Origin: Bacillus sp. SA1-12
GTDB lineage: Bacteria; Bacillota; Bacilli; Bacillales; Bacillaceae
Length of the DNA: 64,000 nt
NCBI RefSeq assembly: GCF_000981385.1
Contig: NZ_LATZ01000004.1
Coordinates: 62,001 to 126,000 of the forward strand
Reading direction: 5' to 3'
Position numbers and translations under genes: made by a program. The notes beneath the pieces were generated by a model, which searched no databases, was not told the DNA's origin, and saw nothing but the letters and a program-made list of their open reading frames with translations. Shown in pieces: positions 1-9,178 of the stretch. Each line of letters begins with the position of its first letter. Position 1 is the first letter of the stretch.

Positions 1-181
1 AAGGGGAAGCGATCTCCCTTGTGACATTGCGGCATTCTAGCCCAACAAGTCAATCCAATGAGGAAGTAAAGGTAAAAAAGCCTTCTATTCCTGCTCTTTT
101 TATAAAGAACGCGAGTGTTGATGTTGACTTTTCGTCAGGCGGAGGGATGTTCATTACTGCTTTATTGCTGGAAGAGAAATA
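1..181 (+). CDS. C-terminal fragment of an unrecognised protein (cut by window edge)
   Basis: An open frame runs from the left edge (frame beginning at base 3) to a TAG at 179-181, giving about 59 residues that end in GGGMFITALLLEEK. There is no start codon context inside the window, so this is the tail of a gene that begins to the left. I do not recognise the family and there is no motif to assign. It points toward the minus-strand yusG-gcvH genes. The reading frame is uninterrupted, but a short tail like this could be fortuitous. Confidence 0.45.
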
Positions 182-284
182 GCATGTACTTCCTCTCAAA
201 GAGGCAGCACTTGCACATCCTGTGCTTCAGAACTGGACAACAATACCCACACAAAGTATAAAAGCTACCTGCTTCCTTTGCTTT

Positions 285-313
285 AAAAAAGAGCAGTGGA
301 GTGATCCACTGCT
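285..313 (-). terminator. Rho-independent terminator of the gcvH-yusG unit
   Basis: Stem AGCAGTGGA / TCCACTGCT with a GTGA loop at 292-313, followed on the minus strand by six T (285-290). It starts right at the yusG stop codon. Confidence 0.85.
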
Positions 314-550
314 TTAACACCAGCCATTCTCATCATCACAGTCAACATACTTCTGGTCTGAACCTGTCACAACATCTGAAAGCTGGTAAAAACGGCTCTT
401 TTGAAATTCATAGCCTGCCTTTAAATCAAAGTTATTTTCCGATACCATTTGGCCAATTTTTTCCTCTTCAAGATAAAGATTCAATTGTCCTTCAGCAAAT
501 TTTCCTATGACTCGATCCGTAATATCTAAACGTTGTTTCTCAAAAGACAT
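314..550 (-). CDS. yusG: YusG-like protein (DUF2553)
   Basis: 78-residue soluble protein of unknown function. It begins MSFEKQRLDITDRVIGKF and has no signal peptide, membrane segment or obvious catalytic motif. The start at 550 is chosen because AAGGAGGG lies 7 nt upstream; a longer frame to 586 has no such site. It directly follows gcvH on the same strand, as yusG follows gcvH in Bacillus subtilis, and this synteny is the main reason for the name. A terminator overlaps its stop, so it ends the transcription unit. Function is not known for the family. Confidence 0.8.
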   Translation of the reverse strand: MSFEKQRLDITDRVIGKFAEGQLNLYLEEEKIGQMVSENNFDLKAGYEFQKSRFYQLSDVVTGSDQKYVDCDDENGWC

Positions 551-606
551 ATGGACACCCTCCTTATCTATTTGTAGGGTGTCCATAAATCATGTTATCA
601 TGCTAA

Positions 607-990
607 TTAGTCTTCATTTGTCATTTCTACATATTGTTCAGCTGTCATTAAATTCTCAACGTCAGCTACATTTGCTGGTTCAATAACAATCATCCACGCT
701 TTTTCATATGGTGATTCATTAACAAATTCCGGGCTATCATCAAGATCTTCGTTAATTTCTACAACCTTACCGCTGATTGGCGCATAAAGTTCAGAAACAG
801 TTTTCACAGACTCAACACTGCCAAATGGCTCGTCCGCTTGGATTTCGTCACCAACTTGTGGCAATTCAACGAATACGATATCACCAAGCTCTGATTGTGC
901 AAAGTCAGTAATACCAATGCGAACCTTATCTCCTTCAACCTTTACCCACTCATGTTCCTCAGAATAACGCAGTTCTTTAGGTGTGTTCAT
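607..990 (-). CDS. gcvH: Glycine cleavage system H protein
   Basis: 127-residue lipoyl carrier protein. In the glycine cleavage complex it shuttles the aminomethyl group between the P, T and L proteins; in Bacillus, GcvH is also the entry point for lipoic acid assembly and relay to other complexes. The lipoyl-lysine motif [15 protein letters not shown] places the modified lysine at residue 63, and length and fold order fit the family. The start at 990 has GGAGG 10 nt upstream; the frame extends further upstream without support. No gcvP or gcvT is adjacent, as is usual in Bacillus, where gcvH stands apart. The call is firm. Confidence 0.97.
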   Translation of the reverse strand: MNTPKELRYSEEHEWVKVEGDKVRIGITDFAQSELGDIVFVELPQVGDEIQADEPFGSVESVKTVSELYAPISGKVVEINEDLDDSPEFVNESPYEKAWMIVIEPANVADVENLMTAEQYVEMTNED

Positions 991-1096
991 GTTCTTTACC
1001 TCCAGCATTCGTTCATTTTTAAGTAATCCAGTTTCTTTTTTTGAGTTATTCAATAATGTTGTACCAGTTTGTAGCAAACTATGCAAGAATTATCTA

Positions 1097-1456
1097 TTAA
1101 GATCCCCAGATTTCGGCATATTGCTCTTCTTTAAACCCAACAGTAACGGCATCTTCACCAGCAGCAATTGGCCGCTTAATTAACATGCCATCAGATGCCA
1201 ACAGCTTAAGCATTTTTTCCTCTGACATTGAATCCAGATTATCCTTTAAGCCAAGCTCCCGATATTTTTGACCGCTTGTGTTAAAGAATTTTTTTAGTTC
1301 CAATCCACTTTTTTTATAGAAAGACGCCAGCTCGTCCTTGCTTGGTGGATTTTCAACGATATGTATTTCATTGAAAGCAATATTATGTTCTTCCAGCCAT
1401 TTCTTTGCTTTACGGCAAGTACCACATTTAGGATACCAATAAAATTTTAAAGCCAT
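1097..1456 (-). CDS. yusI: Spx/MgsR/ArsC-family protein (YusI-like)
   Basis: 119-residue thioredoxin-fold protein of the ArsC/Spx family. The N-terminal CxxC is CGTC at residues 11-14 (YWYPKCGTCRKAKKW), and a C-terminal RPI motif (IKRPIAAGEDAVTVGF) matches the family's conserved arginine-proline site. Spx proper has the CxxC nearer residue 10 in a different context and binds RNA polymerase; this one is closer to the arsenate-reductase-like YusI group, whose role is not established. The start at 1456 follows AGGTGGTGA; GTG codons just upstream are less likely. It lies between gcvH and the fad operon, as in Bacillus subtilis. Confidence 0.85.
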   Translation of the reverse strand: MALKFYWYPKCGTCRKAKKWLEEHNIAFNEIHIVENPPSKDELASFYKKSGLELKKFFNTSGQKYRELGLKDNLDSMSEEKMLKLLASDGMLIKRPIAAGEDAVTVGFKEEQYAEIWGS

Positions 1457-1559
1457 ACCTCTCACCACCTACTCTTTTTATTTGATTTAACTTTATCTTA
1501 TCATATCAAGTCATACAAGCCTAATTAGTGATTTTCTAGTTTCTATTATTTAATATGAA

Positions 1560-1586
1560 AAAGAGGCTGTTTTTAACAGCCTCTTT
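1560..1586 (-). terminator. Terminator of the fadNAE operon
   Basis: Stem AAAGAGGCTGTT / AACAGCCTCTTT, followed on the minus strand by further T residues, 3 nt after the fadE stop codon. Confidence 0.85.
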
Positions 1587-1588
1587 GC

Positions 1589-3373
1589 TTATGATAAATA
1601 AGCATTTTTATCAATCAATGATGCCGCAATTTCGCGTTTTTTCGCGATTACATTGATTGGCGTATGTCGAGTAAATTTGCGTAATGCGGACAACATCATG
1701 CGTAATGCATCTCCTGACTCCGCAGCAATTAATGATTCTTTGGCATCAGCCTCAATTTCATTAAAAGCTTCCTGACAATATACTTGTGTATAGAGTAATT
1801 TTTGTTTACTTTTCTCTTCACCAGTTGCTGCAATTGCCTTTTCTGTTCGTAGAATGGCCGATTCCATGGCATAAACATTGCTTATGATATCCGCTATATT
1901 AACGAGAATTTCTTGTTCCTTCTGCAGGTCTTTTCCAAACTTTTGCGCTGCCAATCCAGCAATGAGAATTCCGATTTTCTTAGCATTTCTCAATAGGTAT
2001 TTTTCTTGCTCGAGTGTCCCCTCGCGTACCTCCTCAGGCATTAGCATCAAAAGCTCCTCTTGTAAGCTTTGAGCCTTTTGGAACAGAGGAAGCTCACCCT
2101 TCATGGCTTTTCGTAAATAAGTTCCAGGTACTAATAAACGGTTAATTTCGTTCGTTCCTTCAAAAATTCTATTAATCCGTGAATCGCGATAAATCCTTTC
2201 GACCTCATATTCTGCCATGAAACCATATCCGCCGTGAATTTGAACACCTTCATCGACAACATAATCAAGGGCTTCAGAACCAAACACTTTATTAAGCGAG
2301 CATTCAATTGCATATTCAGCAACAGCGGCAGCTACTTCTTTTCCATCTTTTAATTGCTCATCAGTTAGACGGCTCATTCGGTCCTCAAACAGCCCAACTG
2401 TCCGATATACCGAGCTTTCCATTGCATAAGTTTTGATTGCCATATTCGCCAGCTTTTCTTGAATCAGCGAGAAACGGGAAATTGGTGTTTTAAATTGCTG
2501 GCGTTGGTTTGCATATTGAACAGAAAGATCAATGACCCGTTTACACCCCCCAATTGTGCCTACAGCTAATTTGTAGCGGCCGATATTTAAGATATTAAAA
2601 GCAATAACATGACCTTTACCAAGCTCACCTAATAAGTTTTCCTTCGGCACTAGAGCATCCTCTAAAATAAGTGTTCTCGTTGAGGAGCCCTTTATCCCCA
2701 TTTTCTTTTCTTCCGGTCCAGTCGATACCCCCGAATATTCCCTTTCAACGATAAATGCCGAAAAATGCTCACCATCGACTTTAGCATAGACAATAAAAAC
2801 ATCAGCAAAGGCTGAGTTTGTAATCCATTGCTTCTCACCATTAAGTACATAATGAGTTCCCTCAGCGTTTAGCCTTGCTGTGGTTCTTGCTCCAAGGGCA
2901 TCTGAACCTGAATTTGGTTCAGTAAGTGCATAAGCGGCAAGTTTTTCCCCAGAAGCAAGACCTGGCAAATACTTTTGCTTCTGTTCTACATTACCAAATA
3001 ACACGATTGGAAGTGAGCCAATTCCGACATGTGCTCCATAGGATAATGAGAAGCTCCCAGCTCTTGAAAACTTTTCTGTAATCAAAGCTGAGCTGATTTT
3101 ATCTAACCCTAATCCACCATATTCCTCAGGAACATCTGCACCTAAAAGACCAAGTTCACCAGCTTGCTTTAATAATTTTACAGATTTATCAAATTGATGA
3201 TGTTCAATATCCTCAAGATCCGGTAACACTTCATTTACGACAAAGTCCTCAGTTGTCTTGGCAATCATTTTATGTTCATCAGTAAAATCCTCAGGTGTAA
3301 ATAAACGGTCATACGGAAGATCCTCAATAAGGAAACTGCCGCCTTTGATCACTGCATCCGTTGCTTTTACCAT
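1589..3373 (-). CDS. fadE: Acyl-CoA dehydrogenase FadE
   Basis: 594-residue FAD-dependent acyl-CoA dehydrogenase performing the first oxidation of fatty-acid beta-oxidation, on acyl-CoA in the cytoplasm. N-terminal, middle (TEPNSGSD, flavin/substrate contact) and C-terminal acyl-CoA dehydrogenase domains are all visible. The catalytic glutamate lies in FEGTNEINRLL at about residue 405. A C-terminal extension of roughly 170 residues makes it longer than the 380-residue short-chain enzymes, as in Bacillus FadE (YusJ). The start at 3373 is used because GGGGGAA lies 7 nt upstream. It is the last gene of the fadN-fadA-fadE operon and is followed by a terminator. Confidence 0.95.
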   Translation of the reverse strand: MVKATDAVIKGGSFLIEDLPYDRLFTPEDFTDEHKMIAKTTEDFVVNEVLPDLEDIEHHQFDKSVKLLKQAGELGLLGADVPEEYGGLGLDKISSALITEKFSRAGSFSLSYGAHVGIGSLPIVLFGNVEQKQKYLPGLASGEKLAAYALTEPNSGSDALGARTTARLNAEGTHYVLNGEKQWITNSAFADVFIVYAKVDGEHFSAFIVEREYSGVSTGPEEKKMGIKGSSTRTLILEDALVPKENLLGELGKGHVIAFNILNIGRYKLAVGTIGGCKRVIDLSVQYANQRQQFKTPISRFSLIQEKLANMAIKTYAMESSVYRTVGLFEDRMSRLTDEQLKDGKEVAAAVAEYAIECSLNKVFGSEALDYVVDEGVQIHGGYGFMAEYEVERIYRDSRINRIFEGTNEINRLLVPGTYLRKAMKGELPLFQKAQSLQEELLMLMPEEVREGTLEQEKYLLRNAKKIGILIAGLAAQKFGKDLQKEQEILVNIADIISNVYAMESAILRTEKAIAATGEEKSKQKLLYTQVYCQEAFNEIEADAKESLIAAESGDALRMMLSALRKFTRHTPINVIAKKREIAASLIDKNAYLS

Positions 3374-3642
3374 GAAAAATTCCCCCATTTTTAGCATTTT
3401 TCAAATACTTTAGGTTTCTATAAGTGAGACTTCATCATTGGGAGTACTCTTATCCCCATGATGGTTAGCTCTAATTAATACGCATCGTCCGAAAAATCCT
3501 TACGTCTCCCCTGTATAGACAACAATCCCTCGCAGAATCTTTACGTGCCGTTATCTCCCACTTATTTTCTTAGCTACACTAGAATCTTGATGTTGTGGGT
3601 TTCCTTGCCCATTAAGACTAGGATAAAATCTAAGAGCCTCAC
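3374..3642 (-). other. fadA-fadE intergenic spacer with one hairpin
   Basis: This is an unusually long gap inside the operon. The one structure I see is an imperfect stem CATCATTGGG / CCCCATGATG at about 3433-3463, without a T-run. I see no coding sequence or second promoter that I can support. Confidence 0.4.
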
Positions 3643-4818
3643 TTAGATTAATTCAAATACCCCTGCAGCACCCATACCTCCGCCAATACACATGGTAACA
3701 ACCCCAAATTGTTCATTTCTCCGTTTCATTTCGTGAATAAGCGAGAGTGTTAATTTTGTACCAGAGCAGCCGAGCGGATGTCCAAGTGCAATCGCACCTC
3801 CGTTAACATTTACTTTTTCCTCATCTAGTCCTAGCTCACGGATTACCTGGATCGATTGGGAAGCAAAAGCTTCATTTAATTCAAATAGCCCGATATCTTC
3901 TAGTCCTAATCCAGCATATTTCAAAGCTAATGGCACTGCAGCAACTGGCCCGATTCCCATTATTTCTGGCGGCACACCTGCTACAGCAAATGAGCGAAAC
4001 TTGGCCATCGGTGTTAACCCTTCTGATTCTGCTTTTTCTCTGTCCATTATCATCACTGCTGCAGCTCCATCACTTGTTTGTGATGAGTTGCCTGCCGTTA
4101 CAGAACCCTTTGCAGAAAACGCCGGTCGAAGCGTTGCTAACACTTCAATTGTCGTATTTTCTCGTACCCCTTCATCTTGAATAAAAGGAGTAATCTTCTC
4201 TTTAAGTTTATGGTCCGCTCCAACTGTTCTTACCGGAACATCTACCGGAACAATTTCCTCAGCAAATCTTCTATTCTTAATGGCATTAGCCGCCCTTTGA
4301 TGACTCCTTACTGCAAAGGCATCCTGCTCTTCACGGGAAATGCCATATTTTTGTGCGACCTGTTCTGCCGTATGCCCCATTCCCATATAGTACTCTGGTG
4401 CATTCTCAGCTAATTGTACATTCGGTCTTACGACATGCCCCATCATTGGGACAAGACTCATTGATTCAGCACCGCCGGCAATTGCTGTATCCGCATGACC
4501 TAACATGATCTTCTCTGCTCCATATGCGATGCTTTGCAATCCCGATGAACAGTAACGATTGATCGTAATCGCCGGCACTGTATATGGAAGACCTGCAAGC
4601 GCTCCAATGTTTCTTGCCATATTCAGTCCTTGCTCAGCCTCAGGCATGGCACAGCCAATGATTAAATCGTCAATATTCCCCTTGTAATCTCCTGCTCGTT
4701 TTAACGTTTCTTTTACAACCAATGCACCGAGGTCATCTGGCCGCATATTTGCTAATGACCCTTTTTTTGCTTTTCCAACAGGTGTTCTTGCACCTGCTAC
4801 AATGACAGCTTCGCGCAT
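3643..4818 (-). CDS. fadA: Acetyl-CoA acyltransferase (3-ketoacyl-CoA thiolase) FadA
   Basis: 391-residue thiolase that cleaves 3-ketoacyl-CoA with CoA to acetyl-CoA and a shortened acyl-CoA. The nucleophilic cysteine is C90 in NRYCSSGLQ, the general-base histidine is H347 in GGAIALGHPLG, and the second catalytic cysteine is C377 in CIGGGMGAAG; NEAFA is also present. Length is typical of the family. It lies 100 nt downstream of fadN. The pairing with a fused hydratase/dehydrogenase FadN and with FadE points to degradation rather than biosynthetic acetoacetyl-CoA formation. Confidence 0.96.
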   Translation of the reverse strand: MREAVIVAGARTPVGKAKKGSLANMRPDDLGALVVKETLKRAGDYKGNIDDLIIGCAMPEAEQGLNMARNIGALAGLPYTVPAITINRYCSSGLQSIAYGAEKIMLGHADTAIAGGAESMSLVPMMGHVVRPNVQLAENAPEYYMGMGHTAEQVAQKYGISREEQDAFAVRSHQRAANAIKNRRFAEEIVPVDVPVRTVGADHKLKEKITPFIQDEGVRENTTIEVLATLRPAFSAKGSVTAGNSSQTSDGAAAVMIMDREKAESEGLTPMAKFRSFAVAGVPPEIMGIGPVAAVPLALKYAGLGLEDIGLFELNEAFASQSIQVIRELGLDEEKVNVNGGAIALGHPLGCSGTKLTLSLIHEMKRRNEQFGVVTMCIGGGMGAAGVFELI

Positions 4819-4918
4819 TCATTCACGCCTCCCTTTGCGATCTATTATTCAACGGCTGTTTTCGCAAGCTTTTGTGTATTTAGGACAACAAAGACCGAGT
4901 TACTCAAAAAACAGAACG

Positions 4919-7303
4919 TTAATTTCTTAACGGTTTTCCTTTCACAAGCATATGCTGCATACGTTGCTGAGATTTTCCTTCCGCTACTAAACTTAAAAAG
5001 GCTTCTTTTTCTAAATTTAACAGGTATTGTTCATCCACTTCTGTTCCAAATGGAACCTTTCCTCCTGCAATCACATAGGCAAGCTTCTTTGCAATTTTTA
5101 AATCATGATCTGAAATGTAACCTGACAAGTACATTGATTGGGCACCAAGCAATAATGTTGCATAACCGGTTTCTCCTACGACAGGTACTTTCTTTCTAAT
5201 AGGAGGCTGATATCCGTTATCATAGAGTTCAATGACTCTTTGCTTTGCATCGAATAGTAAGTGATCACCATTTACACTAATTCTGTCATTAGCATTCAAC
5301 AATCGATTCTTTCTTGCTTCTGCTGCTGAGGTAGAAACCTTGGCCATTGCAATTGTTTCGAACACTTTATTTGCAACAGATTGTAAATCAAACTCAACAC
5401 CTCTAGGCATGCTGTTTAACTGCTTGATGTAAAGCTCTTTATTCCCCCCGCCACCTGGAATTAAGCCAACGCCAACCTCAACCAAACCCATATAGGTTTC
5501 ACTTGAAGCCTGGATGCTGCTTGCTGGGAGGCAGATTTCTGCACCGCCGCCAAGCGTCATGCCAAATGGTGCTGCAACAACCGGCTTTTTACTATATTTA
5601 ATTTTCATCATAGCTTGTTGGAATTGATGAATAACCATATCAATTTCGAAATAGTTATCATCTTGAGCTTCCATTAAGATTAACCCAAGATTGGCTCCGA
5701 CACAGAAGTTTTTCCCCTGATTTCCAATCACGAGCCCTTTGTAATTTTTTTCAACTTCATCGATAGAAAAATTTATCATTTGAATAATGTCTAAACCAAT
5801 TGCATTGCTTTTTGAGTGAAATTCAAGCAAAGCGACACCATCACCGATATCAAGCAAACTTGCTCCACTGTTTTTCTTGATGACTCCATGTACTTCTTTA
5901 TGTGTGTTTAAATCAATGACCTTGGGATTTTGAAGCAATTGGCGATATTCACCGTTGTTATAAAAGAAAAGAATCCCATTTTCCTTGCGATAGAATGTCT
6001 CAAATCCTTTCGCAACCATTTCTTTTACCCAGTCCGGAACGTGAAAGCCGCGAGCTTCGAATAATTCAATTGATTTTTCAAGCCCAATAGCATCCCAAAG
6101 CTCAAACGGTCCTGCTTCCCAGCCAAAGCCCCATTTCATCGCACGATCAATCGAAACGATATCATCTGCAATGTTTCCAAGAAGGTCTGCAGAATAGATG
6201 AGTGTAGGTATAGTAATATTTTGTAAAAGAGTTCCCGCACGGTCATTTGAATAGATAAGCGCTTTCAATTTATTTGTTAATCCCTTAGCCTGCTTTGCCA
6301 TTTCAATTGAAGGAGTCGAAAGCTTCTTTCTTTGTTCATATTCAAGCGTTTCTGGATTTAATTCGAAAATTTCCTTTCCTTCCTTTTTATAAAAGCCCTG
6401 CCCGCTTTTGCTTCCAAGCCAACCATTATCAAGCATTTTCTGCAAGAATCCCGGAAGTTCAAAAACCTCTTTTTCCCTTCCTTCCACTTGGTCAAAGACA
6501 TTTTTGGCCACATGGGCAAAAGTATCCAGGCCAACGACATCAAGAGTTCGGAAAGTTGCACTTTTCGGTCTGCCAATCAACGGTCCAGTAACAGAGTCAA
6601 CCTCCCCGACACTGTAGCCTTCCTTCATGAGCTGTTGAACTGTTACTAATAAACCGTACGTACCAATACGGTTTGCAATAAAATTAGGTGTGTCCTTTGC
6701 AATTACAACACCTTTTCCTAAAACATCTTCACCAAATAACTTCATAAACGATAAAACATGTTCATCTGTACTCTTAGTCGGAATGATTTCTAATAGTTTT
6801 AAGTAACGCGGCGGATTGAAGAAATGAGTTCCAAGAAAATGCTTTTTAAAATCCTCTGATCGCCCTTCAATCATTGCATCTACAGATATTCCTGATGTAT
6901 TTGAGCTAACAATGCTCCCTGCTTTTCTATGTTTATCAACTTCAGCAAAAACCTTTTGTTTTACTGCTAAATTCTCAACAACAACCTCAATGATCCAATC
7001 TACTTCAGCAAGTCGATTCAGATCATCTTCAAGATTTCCTGCCTCAATGAGAGAAGAATTTTCGGTTACAGTTAATGGAGCCGGCTTGTGCTTAAACAGC
7101 TTTTGAATCGCTGTTTGAGCAATTCGGTTTCGCACAGTCTTATCTGCTAATGTTAATCCCTTTTTGATTTCCCCTTCATCCAATTCGCGCGGCACGATAT
7201 CCAATAGCAGTACTGGGATGCCAATATTCGCCAAATGTGCTGCAATACCTGAACCCATTACCCCAGAACCTAATACGGCAGCCTTTCTAATTCGTTGGAT
7301 CAT
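4919..7303 (-). CDS. fadN: FadN: fused 3-hydroxyacyl-CoA dehydrogenase / enoyl-CoA hydratase
   Basis: 794-residue bifunctional beta-oxidation enzyme. The NAD-binding Rossmann motif AAVLGSGVMGSGIAAHLA is at the N-terminus, followed by the 3-hydroxyacyl-CoA dehydrogenase C-terminal domains and then a crotonase domain. The crotonase part includes GMTLGGGAEICLPAS and GLIPGGGGNKEL, which form the oxyanion-hole and active-site loops. Domain order is the reverse of E. coli FadB and matches Bacillus FadN (YusL). The start at 7303 has GGAGGGG 7 nt upstream; an earlier ATG at 7339 would lie inside the FadR operator. It is the first gene of fadN-fadA-fadE, so repression at the operator would control all three. 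Confidence 0.95.
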   Translation of the reverse strand: MIQRIRKAAVLGSGVMGSGIAAHLANIGIPVLLLDIVPRELDEGEIKKGLTLADKTVRNRIAQTAIQKLFKHKPAPLTVTENSSLIEAGNLEDDLNRLAEVDWIIEVVVENLAVKQKVFAEVDKHRKAGSIVSSNTSGISVDAMIEGRSEDFKKHFLGTHFFNPPRYLKLLEIIPTKSTDEHVLSFMKLFGEDVLGKGVVIAKDTPNFIANRIGTYGLLVTVQQLMKEGYSVGEVDSVTGPLIGRPKSATFRTLDVVGLDTFAHVAKNVFDQVEGREKEVFELPGFLQKMLDNGWLGSKSGQGFYKKEGKEIFELNPETLEYEQRKKLSTPSIEMAKQAKGLTNKLKALIYSNDRAGTLLQNITIPTLIYSADLLGNIADDIVSIDRAMKWGFGWEAGPFELWDAIGLEKSIELFEARGFHVPDWVKEMVAKGFETFYRKENGILFFYNNGEYRQLLQNPKVIDLNTHKEVHGVIKKNSGASLLDIGDGVALLEFHSKSNAIGLDIIQMINFSIDEVEKNYKGLVIGNQGKNFCVGANLGLILMEAQDDNYFEIDMVIHQFQQAMMKIKYSKKPVVAAPFGMTLGGGAEICLPASSIQASSETYMGLVEVGVGLIPGGGGNKELYIKQLNSMPRGVEFDLQSVANKVFETIAMAKVSTSAAEARKNRLLNANDRISVNGDHLLFDAKQRVIELYDNGYQPPIRKKVPVVGETGYATLLLGAQSMYLSGYISDHDLKIAKKLAYVIAGGKVPFGTEVDEQYLLNLEKEAFLSLVAEGKSQQRMQHMLVKGKPLRN

Positions 7304-7320
7304 GCTTCTTCCCCTCCATT

Positions 7321-7338
7321 TGAATGAATGCTCATTCA
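7321..7338. promoter_or_regulatory. FadR-type operator of the fadN operon
   Basis: Perfect 18-bp palindrome TGAATGAATGCTCATTCA. It matches the Bacillus FadR (YsiA) consensus of TGAATGA half-sites, whose repressor is released by long-chain acyl-CoA. It lies about 40 bp downstream of the predicted start of transcription and ends 17 bp before the fadN start codon, so it would act as a road-block. Confidence 0.85.
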
Positions 7339-7384
7339 TTTTTCCTCCAAAAAAAATTCATTGCAAATATATTCCTCTACCCTT

Positions 7385-7413
7385 AATATAAAAGATTTTG
7401 AAAATTTCTTCAA
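7385..7413 (-). promoter_or_regulatory. Sigma-A promoter of the fadN operon
   Basis: On the minus strand TTGAAG (7408-7413) and TATATT (7385-7390) are separated by 17 bp. The start of transcription would be near 7378. Confidence 0.65.
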
Positions 7414-7487
7414 TACGTATAGCACTTTTTTTTCGAAATAATCGATTTCTACTTTGGAAAGGCTATATAATTAGGAGGTGATAATTG

Positions 7488-7643
7488 ATGGCACGTTTAA
7501 AAAAGAATCCTTCCAAAGCAGGTGTTAGTGCTGCAAGTGTCAAGGGCAATGCAGGTCCTACTAATGAAAAGACCGGCGGCGGTAAACGCACGAGTCAAAA
7601 CCAACAATACAAACAAGATAATATGGGGAATGATCAGTTTTAA
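7488..7643 (+). CDS. yuzL: YuzL family protein
   Basis: 51-residue basic, very hydrophilic protein reading MARLKKNPSKAGVSAASVKG and ending MGNDQF. It lacks hydrophobic segments and looks like a small, disordered, possibly spore- or stress-associated protein. TTAGGAGGTGA lies 7-8 nt before the ATG, an excellent ribosome-binding site. Its position between fadN and a proline dehydrogenase gene matches yuzL in Bacillus subtilis, and the sequence resembles that family. Function is unknown. Confidence 0.85.
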   Translation: MARLKKNPSKAGVSAASVKGNAGPTNEKTGGGKRTSQNQQYKQDNMGNDQF

Positions 7644-7651
7644 GGTACACG

Positions 7652-7687
7652 AGGAGAGTGTCTCATAAGATACCTCTCCTTACTTTT
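7652..7687 (+). terminator. Terminator after yuzL
   Basis: Stem AGGAGAG / CTCTCCT with an inner GTCTC/GATAC extension, followed by TTACTTTT. It lies 9 nt after the yuzL stop. Confidence 0.65.
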
Positions 7688-7775
7688 GCTTATTTGTCTG
7701 TTGATTTCAGCTCTTGGTTTTTGTTTCCCATAGTGTCTCACAATTTCTGCTCCAAACACCATAGTGCCCAATCAC

Positions 7776-8696
7776 CTATTTCTTAAAAATCCCCTTTAAC
7801 ACAAACGCAACATTTGCTGGTCGTTCTGCGAGCCTTCTCATAAAATAGCCATACCAATCGGTCCCATATGGTACATATACACGCATACTGTATCCTTCTT
7901 TTACGAGTTCAAGTTGTTTTTCCGGACGGATACCGTAAAGCATTTGGAATTCATATTGCTTATTCGGTATTTTATGCATTTTTACCAGCCTTTTAGTATA
8001 GTCGATGATCGCATCATCATGAGTGGCAATCGCTGTGAAGTTCCCATTTAGTATATGTGCCTTTATGATCTGCTTGAAATTTTTATCCACTGCTTTTTTC
8101 TCCGGAAACGCTACCTTTGAGGATTCTTTATATGCTCCCTTGACAAGCCGCAAATTCGGCTGAAACTTCTTTAGTTCTTCAATATCCTTGCCTGTACGGT
8201 AAAGATATGCTTGAAGAACGGTACCTACATTGTTAAATTCCTGTTTTAGTTGTTTAAATAAAATAAGGGACTTTTCACATCTTGAATAATCCTCCATATC
8301 AATTGTGACAAACACTTCATGGTGCTTAGCTGCTGTTAAAATGCGCCTCATATTCTTTAATACTACTTCATCTGAAATGTCCAATCCCATGGAGGTTAAC
8401 TTCAGAGAAAGCTGTGACTTTAGCTGTTGTTTGGCAATTGTTTCAATTGCCTCTATGCAATGATCAGCCATTTCATTGGCTTCTTGTTCATCTTCAATAA
8501 ATTCCCCTAAATAATCCAGCGTTACATCCAGGCCTTTTTGGTTCAAGTCCTTAATAACCTTTATGGCCGAATCAATGTTTTCACCAGCTACAAACCTTGC
8601 CGCTCCGAACTTTAAACCATATTTTTTAGCTAATTTCGTTATCATTCTATTTTTGGATAAAAACATAAAAGAGTTTCGCAGAAGCTGTTCCATCAT
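7776..8696 (-). CDS. Proline dehydrogenase
   Basis: 306-residue monofunctional FAD-dependent proline dehydrogenase that oxidises L-proline to pyrroline-5-carboxylate at the membrane. It has the PRODH beta/alpha-barrel landmarks: SLKLTSMGLDI, VTIDMEDYS, LRLVKGAYKE, and near the end RVYVPYGTDWYGYFMRRLAERP, where the conserved arginines bind the proline carboxylate. The start at 8696 has GAGGAGGG 4 nt upstream; the longer upstream frame lacks support. No pyrroline-5-carboxylate dehydrogenase gene is adjacent. The position matches yusM in Bacillus subtilis. Confidence 0.93.
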   Translation of the reverse strand: MMEQLLRNSFMFLSKNRMITKLAKKYGLKFGAARFVAGENIDSAIKVIKDLNQKGLDVTLDYLGEFIEDEQEANEMADHCIEAIETIAKQQLKSQLSLKLTSMGLDISDEVVLKNMRRILTAAKHHEVFVTIDMEDYSRCEKSLILFKQLKQEFNNVGTVLQAYLYRTGKDIEELKKFQPNLRLVKGAYKESSKVAFPEKKAVDKNFKQIIKAHILNGNFTAIATHDDAIIDYTKRLVKMHKIPNKQYEFQMLYGIRPEKQLELVKEGYSMRVYVPYGTDWYGYFMRRLAERPANVAFVLKGIFKK

Positions 8697-8892
8697 AAAA
8701 CCCTCCTCAAGCGTTTTTATACCGATGCTAATACCATGATACGACATAAAGAGCGATTATTTTTTTAGGTAAAATGTCTTACTAATGACTGTATTCTGCC
8801 TATCTTATCAATATGTCCTCAGGTGAAAGATTGTGTATAATTCCTGTTTTAGGTGGAACGATATGTGTGAAAATATGTTCTTAGGAGGGTAC

Positions 8893-9165
8893 ATGATGCA
8901 ACAACAAAATATGCAGCAGTCACAAGGGATCATGCAGCAGCCGCCTGCGGTAGTGACAACAAAAGATCAGCTTTATTTGACAGATATGCTTTCTTGGAAT
9001 CTATTAGCGATGAAAAAGGCTCATTTTTTTGCATCCCAATGCCAGGATCAAGAAATCAAAGCTCAACTGGATCAAGTTGGTCAAATGCATCATCAGCATT
9101 ATCAAAAAATCCTAACCCATCTTCAATCTGGACAACAACCTCAATCAGGTTCCCAGCTTCAATAA
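8893..9165 (+). CDS. CotF-like spore coat protein
   Basis: 90-residue protein rich in glutamine and methionine (MMQQQNMQQSQGIMQQ) with a single four-helix ferritin-like half-domain of the CotF type: TKDQLYLTDMLSWNLLAMKK and then HHQHYQKILTHL. Such proteins are made in the mother cell and enter the spore coat. TTAGGAGGG lies 3-6 nt before the paired ATG ATG; either codon could start. The stop is 13 nt before the start of the next coat gene, so they form an operon. Context corresponds to the yusN neighbourhood. Confidence 0.8.
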   Translation: MMQQQNMQQSQGIMQQPPAVVTTKDQLYLTDMLSWNLLAMKKAHFFASQCQDQEIKAQLDQVGQMHHQHYQKILTHLQSGQQPQSGSQLQ

Positions 9166-9178
9166 AGGAGTGAAAGAC

